Source: Atrichornis clamosus (Eukaryota > Chordata > Aves > Passeriformes > Menuridae). From it: DNA of 64,000 nucleotides. The stretch lies in NCBI GenBank assembly GCA_013400975.1, contig WBMZ01010916.1:62001-126000 (forward strand). The letters are read 5' to 3'. This document shows positions 39,588-49,609 of the stretch, piece by piece. A program made the position numbers and the translations under genes. The notes below the pieces were generated by a model, which worked only from the letters and a program-made list of their open reading frames with translations, searched no databases and was not told the origin of the DNA. The number at the start of each line of letters is the position of its first letter. The first letter of the stretch is position 1.

Positions 39588-39780
39588 ATCAGCGGTGGCG
39601 GGAGGCAGGGCCCGGCGCGGCCGCCGCTCTCCGGGGGGGTCACAGGGCGCGGCTGTGGCCGCGATGTGCCCGTGTGCATTGCGGCACCATCCCTGCACCA
39701 CTGCAGCGCCTGAGCCCTGGCAGACGGCGCCAGGCTGTTTGTGCCTCGCTGACACGGGTGCTTTCTGCGCTGCTTCCTCT
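39588..39780. promoter_or_regulatory. small isolated CpG island
   Basis: About 190 bases contain over 20 CpG dinucleotides, including cccggcgcggccgccgctct and ggccgcgatgtgcccgtgtg, in a region otherwise nearly free of CpG. In birds such a cluster usually means an unmethylated regulatory site or promoter, but it can also come from a recent GC-rich insertion. Plus-strand frames across it (39461-39811 and 39595-39819) are compositional and unrecognised. A good acceptor-like string, gctgcttcctctag, lies at its right edge (plus strand). It lies about 0.5 kb from the solo LTR. Confidence 0.5.
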
Positions 39781-41462
39781 AGGAAGACCCTTCCCAAGGA
39801 AACCTTGTTAAGCACCTGACAGAACCAATCTCCTTTTAATTTCAAGACACTTGGACCTTTAGATGTAATTACATGTATAAATAGAATGACTCACCCAATT
39901 TTCCTGCTGTTTGTTACTTACATTTCATTATTTTCATTTAGCTGACAGAGAGCTGACAATTGTAGCTCTCCCTGGAGACAGTGTAGTGAATCCAATTTAC
40001 AGACATTCCTTGTAATTGTTTGGCAACAGACTGTCTAGGCATGCATTTAAGAACAGAGGTGAACTTACATATATTAGGATGAACCCAGATCAAAGTACTA
40101 CATCTTATTTTATTTTTAATTAAAACAGCAGAAATTTAAGAGAGAGTGGCAAACTGTACAGGCATGAGAGCCCATCTGGACATATTTGACAGGGCTCTTG
40201 TCATGCTGACAGCTTTCTACAGCTCAGTGATGTCTGACAAATTCAAAAACTATTTTCTGGGCATATTGAAAGAAAATTGAAAGGGTCCAACCATGAAGCA
40301 ACCCCTGATTGATGTTCAGCACTGCATCTTCTCTGCTGCTGCCCTGAATGCAGGCAGTCCTGTGGGCTGCTACAGCTGGCACGTGGGGACTGCTACAGAA
40401 ATGAGCATGCTACCTGCTCCTGGAAAGGGAGACAGAAGAACCAAAACAGGGGCTGTCTTCCTGAAAAATACACCCCTAACTCTTAATATCCTCCTTTGTT
40501 TCCATTAAATTCATTACATTCCTTACACATGTTGCTTCCTTTAAATTCATTATACAAACACAAAATTAAAAGCTTTGAAAGGACTGAAATATTCCTACCA
40601 GATAGAAGCTTCAGGTTTGTGCTTTTCCATGGCTTCACTGAAGTTTACCCAAGTGAATACTCCCAGCTCAGATGTACAGTCCCAAACCTCACATGGAGAG
40701 TCATGTGCCTTTGGTACTCGGTATGGCTCAGTCAACTGCATGGCAAAGATAATATAGAAAATACCATCAAAAACTGCAGCCTTGGAGTTCTGAAAAGGAA
40801 AAGCATAAAAGTACAAACAGCTGGTAACCGCTTTATATTATGCTCCCTCTGGAAAGTAAATACAGCCTATGGGGAATTTTCCAGTAGATACAAATGGCTC
40901 AAAAAAACTACAGGGGAAAGAAGAGAAAGAAAGAGGGAGAAGGAGAAGTTATGGGGGAAAACTACAGAAATTACAGTCTCAAAGCATCCAGTTCATTTTG
41001 AAGTCAATCTCTTCCAATTGTGTTCTATTAAGATGACTGGTCATCAGAAGACATTTAAGACCATTGTGCTTATTTACTGGATCTTTTGCTTCTAAGTAAT
41101 GTGATCTTTTTTTAAGCAGAGGTTATAAAAGTACTGACAAAGAGTTCTAGAAAGTAAAAGAAAATCTTACTGAAGATAAAGGGATTCTTACAAAGAAATT
41201 GTTATTTCCCTGTTGCATTCAATTTTATGTAGACAATACTGTACTAGAAAAGAATGGTGTTGTAAACAGAGTAAAAAATAATAATACAAAAGACATGACA
41301 TAATATAACAGGGATTGCTATATCGATTATGTGTTTCCTGTCCCTTCAGTCTATTTGATCCATTGCTTCTTAATTAGTATTGTGTGTGTGTACATTAATG
41401 TGATAGCCTGAAGCAGGAGTGCGCTTCTGAATCAAATCTCCAGTTACCCCATTTTGTTTCAG
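39781..41462. other. no gene recognised outside the weak exon candidate
   Basis: A 199-codon plus-strand frame at 40496-41095 covers a lysine/arginine-rich, compositional end and no recognisable domain; a minus-strand exon candidate lies within it. The remainder is unique AT-rich sequence. Confidence 0.4.
40599..40789 (-). CDS. possible exon, 191 nt, gene unknown
   Basis: Minus-strand reading: a very good acceptor (tatgcttttccttttcag) is followed by a 191-base fully open segment and a donor (tctatctg|gtagga). It would run from phase 0 to phase 2. The peptide includes NSKAAVFDGIFYIIFAMQL and later CEVWDCTSELGVFTWVNF. I do not recognise it. Part of the segment (acttgggtaaacttcagtga) recalls old amniote repeats with 'cattgacttcaatgg'-type words, which argues that it is a decayed repeat and not an exon. 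Confidence 0.2.
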
Positions 41463-41565
41463 ATCTCGGAGTAACCGGAGAGCACACAAGCTCCATTTCA
41501 CTGCGTAGGTCTAAATGAAAAGCTGAACTTCACAAGCTCACCTGACGTGCACCAACCACTGACAG
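41463..41565 (+). ncRNA. possible noncoding exon, 103 nt
   Basis: Plus-strand reading: a strong acceptor (ttaccccattttgtttcag) and a fair donor (actgacag|gtaatg) bound 103 bases that keep several CpGs (ctcgga, accgga, gcgtag, gacgtg). All three frames contain stops, so if it is an exon it would be untranslated or part of a long noncoding RNA. The only support is splice-signal quality and CpG retention. Confidence 0.2.
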
Positions 41566-41969
41566 GTAATGAGTCAGCAGGGCCAGGAGAGAATCAGTCC
41601 CAGCGCATGGGACCGAGCTGCTGGGTCCTTAGCACCAATTCTTTCCCTCTACAGAATATGTTGTAGTGAAGTGCCTGCTGAGGTGGATGTAGTTTTCAGT
41701 CATTCTATAGCTGCATTTGCAGCCTGATTAAAAAGGTAGCAAATCTAAAATATAAAGGCTTCTTAAGCCTTGTTAAAATTCTTCTGTGCCTTTAAACACC
41801 TTGTTAACAATGTAACCAAGTTCTGGGAGTTCTCCTGACATGCTGGCAATAAACCTCTAGAGGAACACTTCCTTGAAATAGCCCCGCAAAATTTTTATAA
41901 TGATAAAATAATCAAATAAGTTTTCAAATGTCTCTATCAGACACCATCAAATGGTTTGCTCGATTGCTT

Positions 41970-42030
41970 CACTGTTGGCCTGGTTTTGGCTGGAATAGTT
42001 ACCTTCTTCTCAGTAGCCAACACAGTGCTG
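41970..42030 (+). mobile_element. 5' end of an avian ERV LTR, short fragment
   Basis: The string cctggttttggctggaatag, then cttcttctcagtag and cagtgctgt, corresponds to the start of the same LTR type found complete at 38.5-39.05 kb, here on the plus strand. Only about 60 bases are recognisable. Confidence 0.5.
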
Positions 42031-42075
42031 TCATTATTGCAACTCTTTGGACCCCTTATTGGGGGCCTAAGAGAC

Positions 42076-42360
42076 TGTCATGGTTTAACCCAGCTGGCAG
42101 CCAAGCACCAAGAAACCACTGCTTCAACCTCCCACACCACAGTGGAATGGGGAGGAGAATCAAAAGTAAAAGTCATAGGTTTAGATAAGAACAGGTTAAT
42201 AACTTAAACAAAGTAAAATAATGATGATGATGATGATGATAATATTATTATTAATATTTATGATGATAATGATGGTAATAATAATAATAAAAAAAATAAG
42301 GTGGTGATGATGATGATGAAATCCAAGGAAAAACAAGTGATCCACAACACAATTTCTCTT
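42076..42360 (-). mobile_element. 3' part of an avian ERV LTR
   Basis: It begins (plus strand) with tgtcatggtttaacccagct, then ggcagccaagcaccaagaaa and 'gtggaatggggaggagaatc', 'taagaacaggttaataactt', a trinucleotide-rich tract and 'ccaaggaaaaacaagtgatc'. This is the reverse complement of the LTR type at 38.5 kb, from its 3' end inward. Similarity stops near 42360, so the 5' part is missing. Confidence 0.82.
42216..42320. repeat. (GAT/AAT)n trinucleotide tract inside LTR
   Basis: Runs of gat, then aat/tat and again gat units, with a short A-rich interruption. The parent LTR carries an aat-type tract at this place, so the array expanded from that seed. Confidence 0.9.
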
Positions 42361-45300
42361 GGGAGACTTTCACAAGTTGCCTCTCAGCACATACTTCCCA
42401 CTCTTCAGCTGTTGTTATCTGGTAAACTTTTCTCCACCCATACACATAGTCACCTACAGTACATGTTCTCACACACTCAGAAGGGGCTTTAATATTAAGT
42501 CCTGTATCTGCTTTGCATCCTATACTGAAATGTGGGGGGAAAAATTATTTTGCAGCTATATTCTCAATCAGAAAGGACCTCAATTCTACTAATCTCCTAG
42601 CAAAATATCCTGGTTCATTTTCTCATTCCATTCCACTGTCACGCACATAATATTGGCCAACAGAATAACAAATTAGAGTAGTTACAATACATCATTTAGC
42701 GACATATTTTAAAATAAAGATAACGAATATGGAGTTTTAGCACAAATCTGAGTATTGTACTTGCCTTGTTTTATTCCCAAAAGACAGCCTGTCTGCACAC
42801 TTCTCTTGTTTTGTTGCCAAGTTCAAGTGATGAAACAAAAGTTACCTATGAGAAACTACAGCATTCTTGTCTGGATTGACATGAAGAGAATTTTTAGCTT
42901 TCTTTTAGTTCAAAATCTTCAAACACCCTTCACAAGTCTGTGTCTAAGCACCAGGAACTTAAATTAATCTGGAAAAAAGTTGGTATTTCCCCTATTTAAT
43001 ACAAAAGAAATTCATAGTCAGATTAATGCCATCAGAGACCAGGGTGAAAATCTACAGCACAACTAGAAACAGAAGCCAGAGTTACAGGTTCATGGGCCAA
43101 TATCGGCAAAAGCTGCTTGCTCTGTTTGCCATAGCTGAGAGTTTGAACCACAGCTGCTGAACTCCAAAAGTGGAGAAGGCTTTCAGCTCTCTTATATAAG
43201 AGTAATCATTTCTTCTCTTACAGCTATTCCACCACATCCTTTACATAAACACTCAGTAGTTTCTGTCCTTCCTGCTTTGCTGTGTTAGCTCTAAATCATC
43301 ATTCATGTTTGTCCTTATCAAATAATCTCAAATTATTTTTGAGAGTTTATCTATTTAAATTTACTTAGAAGATGCACAATTTAGGCTTGCATGTAAAACC
43401 AGTTAATCAGTGCAAGCTTGGAGGAGATATGGATAATGAGAAGAAACCTGTTTTTAACTATGTCTCCATCCCTTTTGGGTTTTATCTCTTACAGCTCTAA
43501 CATAAGTCTGGCTGTACCCAGGCAGACTCTGCATCTGAATAGATGGGTGATTCAGCAGTATTTCAGCTAGAGGTCCGTCAGTTTATTCATATAGTTTTGG
43601 AAGCTGAAGCAGAGGGACCATTCATCATGGCTGAAAAAAAGCAAATATCGCATGTGTCTTCAGAAAGGGAAAGGAGAAGATTGGGAAACTATGGACCAAT
43701 CACCTGCTCTGGGGCTTGGAGTCTGACTCAAAACTTGAAAAAAAATGGCAGAACGTTTGCAGTAAAACGCTTTTTAAAATTCTGTCTTTATGGAGCTATA
43801 ATAACAACATCCCAAAAACAAAGGGGCTAAAATCAGAATGAAGGGAAGAAATCCTGAAAAGAAATAACTTGACAGAATGAAGCTACAGAAAAAGTAAACT
43901 AAAGGGAAATTAATGCTAGAAAAAGGGGAAAGATGTGTGAGGGAAGAGAAAGAACAGAAAATATAGAAAGCAAAAGAGGAAAGAGGGTTATATAGAAAAA
44001 GAGGGCATAACATTAATTTACTTGGCTTTAGTCAACCTTAGGAAAAAGGCTGCACTTGAGTAATCTTTATTCTGTAAAACATGTTTGCCAAAGTCCATAA
44101 TGAAGTTTGGAACACAGGGAATCTGTTGTGCATTCTCTGGGCCTATTATTGCATATTTTTAAATCATTCTAAAATCACAAAAATTATACTGATAAAGACA
44201 CTTTTCTGTGTCTCATTCCAATGCAGTGAGAATTTATAACATCACTTGGAATAGAAATAATTTTTCCACATTGTAATCCTCACATGTAGTAGTAATTTTT
44301 AATTTGTGCATTACAATCACAGGAGATTATTACCACACTGTAAGTTATCTGAAGACCAAGAAACCTAAATTATGCCTTAACCAAAAAGTGATAAAATAAA
44401 GCATTTTTTAACAGATTTCAAACTTTTAAATTTTCAGCACAGTAATAAAAGTTGAAATTTTCAGATCCTGTAGGAAAACCAGCTTGCATCACTGCAGTGC
44501 TTCTTCTGCATCATTCAAGACATCATCATCATTATTACCACTGCTAAAATAACACTGCTTGCATGTTACATCTTTAACTATAAGCATGCCATAATTCCTC
44601 ATTAACAGTCCTGTATTCCTAACCTGAACATGTTACTTGGAGATGGATGAGAGCTATTCCCACAGTCACAGGAAGTTCAAGGTACCAGCTGAAAGGCTGG
44701 TAAATCTGTATGCAATACTCTGTGCTACAGCTACCTTGTGTGTGTTGCAGACAAACCCCCCAGGTGTGAAATGCAGTTGTGCAACGCAGTGTACTGCTCA
44801 GGAATTGATGCTGCTTTGTACAACCTATATCCACGTGTAGGTGGGTAACTATCCACCAGAGAGAAGAAAATAAAAACAGAGGTCAGCCTGGTGGTGACTG
44901 CCATTCATCCTGTGCATGAGATACACTTGTGGCCCCACCAGGAACTAGAGACCCAAATAAGGATTTAAATAATCCAGAAATTCTCTTCAAATTCTTGGTT
45001 ATAGCTTTACCTAAGACACTAAGTATTTATACTGGAAAAGGAAAATAAAATAAAAATATTTAAATTTAATTGCTTTTTAATAATAAACAATTGTTTTTAG
45101 AAATGGGACCAGAAAGGTACCCTGACAACACTGGTGCACAAGGCTGTGCTGACACCAGCCTATCTTGTCTGCTGTCTCCTCTTTTTTGTTCTCAGCTGTC
45201 CACGGTGCCTCTGTCTCTTGCTCTGAGTGTTCTGAAACACCAAAACAACAGTTGAATTTATGGATCTTAGGTTTTCTTACTTTTCTCTAGTTATTAATGG

Positions 45301-48300
45301 AGGTCTCTTTCTAACCGAAACCTCACTTCCTGAAACTTGCTGGAACCTAATCTTGTAATCTCTCCTGTTCAGTAAAAAAGCACAGCAACACCGGTTAAAG
45401 CAATAGCTATGGGAGCTCTGGGAACAGAGGTGGCAACATGAATATTGAGGAACTGTTTTTCCAAATAGGAATGGCTGTTTAGAGACCAGAGGAACACACC
45501 AGCCCATCAGCCCATGAGACTCCTCTCTGCCTCCTTTCTTCTTGTTTGATAAGAGGGGAGTGACAGATTTTGCCAGAGATCAGAGGCAACTGTGTGATCC
45601 CAGTGGGCTTTGGGGATGTGAGAGGTCTTGCTGAGGGACCTACCACTAGTTAAAAGCAAACAGCTCATCACACAGCAGGAAGGGATGTGAAAAGTTGGAA
45701 ATGAGGCACATAAATGGGAAGGAGGGATTTGGATGACAGAAAAGTGGTAAAGAAAGAATTTTTTTAAAAGGAGGAAAAAGCAAAAAAAGAATAAAAATAC
45801 AGACAGAAGGATGAAATACCCACAACCCCAATCTGTGCAGGAAAGCATCATAAACTTTCTGGGCTGCAGTCCCCTTTTAAAATTCCCCAAGGATCAGCAG
45901 GTAGTTTGAGCTGACAGAAAGATGCAGAGCACCCCCTTACATTTATGGGAAGGGTTCTCAGGTGAGGAGCAGTTTTTCTCATGGATACATCAGAATCATT
46001 AATTTGCTAGCCCTCATACTCCAGCACATTAAGGCCAGATCCTCCTTTCTCCTTCTGCTCATGGAGATATTTTTTCCTGCATCTTATGTTCAGGTGAGTG
46101 GTTTCCCATTGCTGACATTTAATATTGTTCAAGGCAAAGAGCCTGTGTGACCAGACCTCTTTATCAGCAAAAAAGTAAACACATTTGTAGTGTTACTAAA
46201 TTTTGTTTGGCTGCCTGAAATGAAAACTAGACTGAGTGATAACAGGCTGGAATACCCTGAGACTCAAGCAAATCAAAAGACTACTTTAATGGGGACCATG
46301 AAAAGTCTTTTGAAAAAATTCAAAGAGCAAAATACTACAGTGACAAAAAAGAAAAAGGCTACCTTGAGGGAGTGAGTTAGTGGCTTTTCCTCTACAAAGA
46401 AAGTTAATACAAAAAGACGCCTGGATCTTCTGATAAAAAAAAGAAAAGAAAACATAGACAAATAAATATCCCCAACCTCAACTGTTCTCAGTCCCACCAA
46501 TTCTTACAACATTTTTCTAAGTCACATCAGCTGGTGAGAGACCATCTGGAAGACCCTTAGTGAAGACTTTATAAACATTGTCTCCATAGCACAGACTCTT
46601 GAATGAAGCTATAGATTTCTACCTGTGGGCTGAATAGAAGAACACAACCAGAAAGCAAAGTTCCTTCTTGGGTAATGAGTTCTACATGAGACAGCTTCTG
46701 CCACTGACTTACCTACCCTCCACAGGAGTTTTCAAGAGAGCTTCTAGATAAGTTGAGTGAATATGTATTTTCTCTCTCTTAGAGAACACATTTCAGGGTA
46801 AAAAGACTAACTGATACTAGTTCTGTGGATGAGCCAATGCTGTCTGCCAGTCCCTTTCTTTTGGTGACACTCCTACACCCACAAACATCCATCTTTGCTG
46901 CAAGCTCCCTCATGAGGGCCTCTTTTCTCAATACTTTAACCAAAAATAGCATCCAAGATTCACTCCATGCTACATTGAACACCATCTTTACAAAGCACTG
47001 CTGATGTGCATGTCTGCCTTGCATTGTGCAATATCCACTTTTACAGGAAGATCAGAAACAGATGCATTCAACCTCAGCACCCATCACCACTGCTTTGGGA
47101 GCTTCTGCTCAGGCCCCTCCCAAAGCCTGTGGTGGTTCTGCTCATGACCGCTAATGCAGCAGCTGTCCCTGGATTGTGTGCCTTCTGTTGCTGAAGTGAG
47201 TACGTGGTCTCTGATTCTGAATAGAGTCAGCTCAGATTCAGAAATGGGTACTATGTATGGTCCTCCATAACCATGGGAATTGTCCAGGGAAGTGCTGAGC
47301 AGCAGCCAAATGGCCTGGTGCTTTCCAGCCGTGGTCTCCACCACCAAGAGCTTAGTACAATCTGGGGCATGCACTTTCATTCCTTATATCTGGCATGTCT
47401 CTGGTCACAGTGCAGGCATTAGGAGATGCAAAGGTCTGAATTTCCCAGGTCAGGACACCTACATGTCCACTGCCATGGTTGCAGTTGCAGGGTAGTGCTT
47501 ACCACCTCCTTGCTGCTGCCTCTGCAAAGGACAGGTCACTGACTTCAGGGGAGAAGGTAACTCCTCACCGTGTGAGGAAGGTTTAATGAATCTGCATGAG
47601 CCGGTGATGAATGGTAGATGTTGCCCATTATTAGCAAGGAAAGGCAAGTGCTGCTTGGAGTATTTTGATATGTTAGTGATGAGTCATGGGAACTCCTTAC
47701 TTTGCATTATCTAGAGTCCATTCCAAATAGTGAAAATAACTAATATAAGAATAGCTATTTTCAGCTTCCAAGCTACCATCTGCTGAGTTCTTGTCACCAC
47801 GCAGAGAAGCTGGTAAGCATCTAACAACCTTGTGTTACAAGAAGGTGAAGCTGAAAAGTGTGAATTTTCTTGTGTGACAAAGCTGGAACTAAACTTCAGC
47901 TCCCAGCCCCCACCTGGTTGTTCCTATTACACTTCTCTCCTCTAAAATCTTGGAGTGGTCAAATATGAAGTTCAAGTCATTCAAACAGAACCTGACCCAG
48001 TCAGCATATCAACAGGAATACTACTGGAACAATTGATTGTGAAGTAAATGAAGCTGCTCACAGAAAGTGGGTGTCCACAGCTTCTCTCTGGGAGTAGGTG
48101 GAAGGCTAAAGCAAACTATGTTTTCTTTAAAATGGGAAAGAGAAACTGTTGGATGATTCTCCAACTTCAGTATTGTTAGCTGTTGTTAAATTAATAAAAC
48201 ATCCAGTACGTGAGCAAATTATCAAATGGCTTAAGTACAATTACAGTGCATTTCAAATATCAGTTCTAATTATATTTTCCTTTGACAAAGTAATTACACT

Positions 48301-48929
48301 TCAAGAAACTGCAATCAGAACAATTTTTCACTGCCAAATCTGAGAACAGAAGGTGAAAAAGGTGCATTTAGATGATTTTATAAATGACTAGCTTAACTTT
48401 TATATAATATTAAAAAAATAATAGTAGAACTGTTTAAAAATAGACTAGAGAACTCACATTTTAATCTTATTTCAAGTCATTCAATGATTTGTAATTTAAT
48501 GAGCCTTAATACAAAGCTTATGTTTCGTTTTCTTTCCCTTCATTAACTTGATTTCTTGATATTTAAAGTTGTTTGGCTGCTATAGAGACAACATATATAT
48601 TTTAGTCAAAAATTTACACAAGAGCAAAATTAAGCACAGCCATTTCCTGTTCCACCCCACCTCCATGAGATAGTCTGAACATCTGTTAGAGAAGACTGCA
48701 AAACATTCTTGTGAGGACTGAGAGGCTATTTACTTTGTGAGGATATTGGGTTCAGGGCTGTTGAGCATAAAAGACTGGGACAAGAGACAGGAAGAGAAGG
48801 AACACATTAAAAACCCAGTCACAGAATCCAAAAAGAGCAGGAGAAAATTGAGACTATACAAAAGACCAGAGCTCTCACATTGATTATTGAAGGGACATTG
48901 TTGGAACACAGCTTTGACAAGCTTCCACT
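42361..48929. other. no gene recognised (about 6.6 kb)
   Basis: Unique sequence. 43800-44010 is purine-rich on the plus strand, which explains long minus-strand frames there; 45507-45890 is similar. A 14-base palindrome with a TATA core is at 43189-43202. Short frames such as 45962-46150 (ending at a gttcag|gtgagt donor) are not recognisable. Confidence 0.5.
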
Positions 48930-49609
48930 AAAATTTTTTAACTGATAAGGAGGGGGAAGCAAGGTTACTGTGGGTCTTAAAGGCATAAGCAAACCTACTG
49001 TGGAATATTTGAGTAAATTGCGGGAATGTGATAAACTTCCTAGGAGATATTTAAGGGAAGGGGCATACGGAATACAGGCATTTAATTTAAGGGCATTTAA
49101 TTCCATTTAGGGGAATATAGGCATCAGTGTAGATAGGGGAGGACCAATAATGGGAAAAAGGAGAGAAGAGGAGGGCAGATAAGTGCCACTAAGTCCTGTG
49201 CCTGACCACTGCAGCCTGTCATTGTCACAATCCATTCTTCAGTATTACCCTGGCTAAGAGTGCTCTCCAGTCCATGCAAATCTACTCTAGAGATTTTCAA
49301 GCCAGAGTAGTCGGTGAGTAGAAGAGATCTGGGGGACAGATATCAGAAGTCTGAGAGTAGACTAATGGAGGGACCATAGGTCTGAGCCAGCTGTTGGGCA
49401 ATCCAGGGGGCCTTAGTGGTGGAGGACCCCACAGGGCTGGGCCTGCTTCCAGAGAGTCCATTTGTGTTTGTGTGTTTGTGTGTGTGTGTGTGTTTGTGTG
49501 TTTGTGTGTGTGTGTGTGTGTGTGAGATCTGCTAGCATGGTTGGATCCCAACTAAACAACAATATTTGTATTTCTCGTGTTTATATCAGGTGGCCACTGC
49601 AGCCTGACA
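48930..49609 (+). mobile_element. avian endogenous retrovirus LTR, second copy of family
   Basis: It shares with the 32.4-kb copy the words 'aaacttcctaggagat' and 'aagtcctgtgcctgaccact', and continues further right through 'gagtagtcggtgagtagaag', 'gggggccttagtggtggagg', a TG microsatellite, 'catggttggatcccaactaa' and an end at gcagcctgaca. These follow the order I know for an avian retroviral LTR. The left edge is set where similarity to the other copy starts and is uncertain. No coding frame of the virus is present nearby. Confidence 0.65.
49461..49524. repeat. (TG)n/(TTTG)n microsatellite
   Basis: About 64 bases of tg repeats broken by ttt interruptions. It is internal to the LTR at 48.93-49.61 kb, whose family normally carries a TG run here. 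Confidence 0.95.

Noticed and set aside
40496..41095. 199-codon plus-strand open frame
   Set aside because: No recognisable domain; its end is a lysine/arginine-rich low-complexity stretch and the start has no promoter or acceptor support.
48823..48835. cacagaatcc as the start of a CR1 3' end
   Set aside because: The words expected to follow in CR1 are absent; the match is limited to about ten bases.
32430..49609. one provirus bounded by the two LTR-family copies
   Set aside because: The interval holds no gag/pol-like frames and includes other, unrelated LTR insertions and unique sequence; the two copies are also very diverged.
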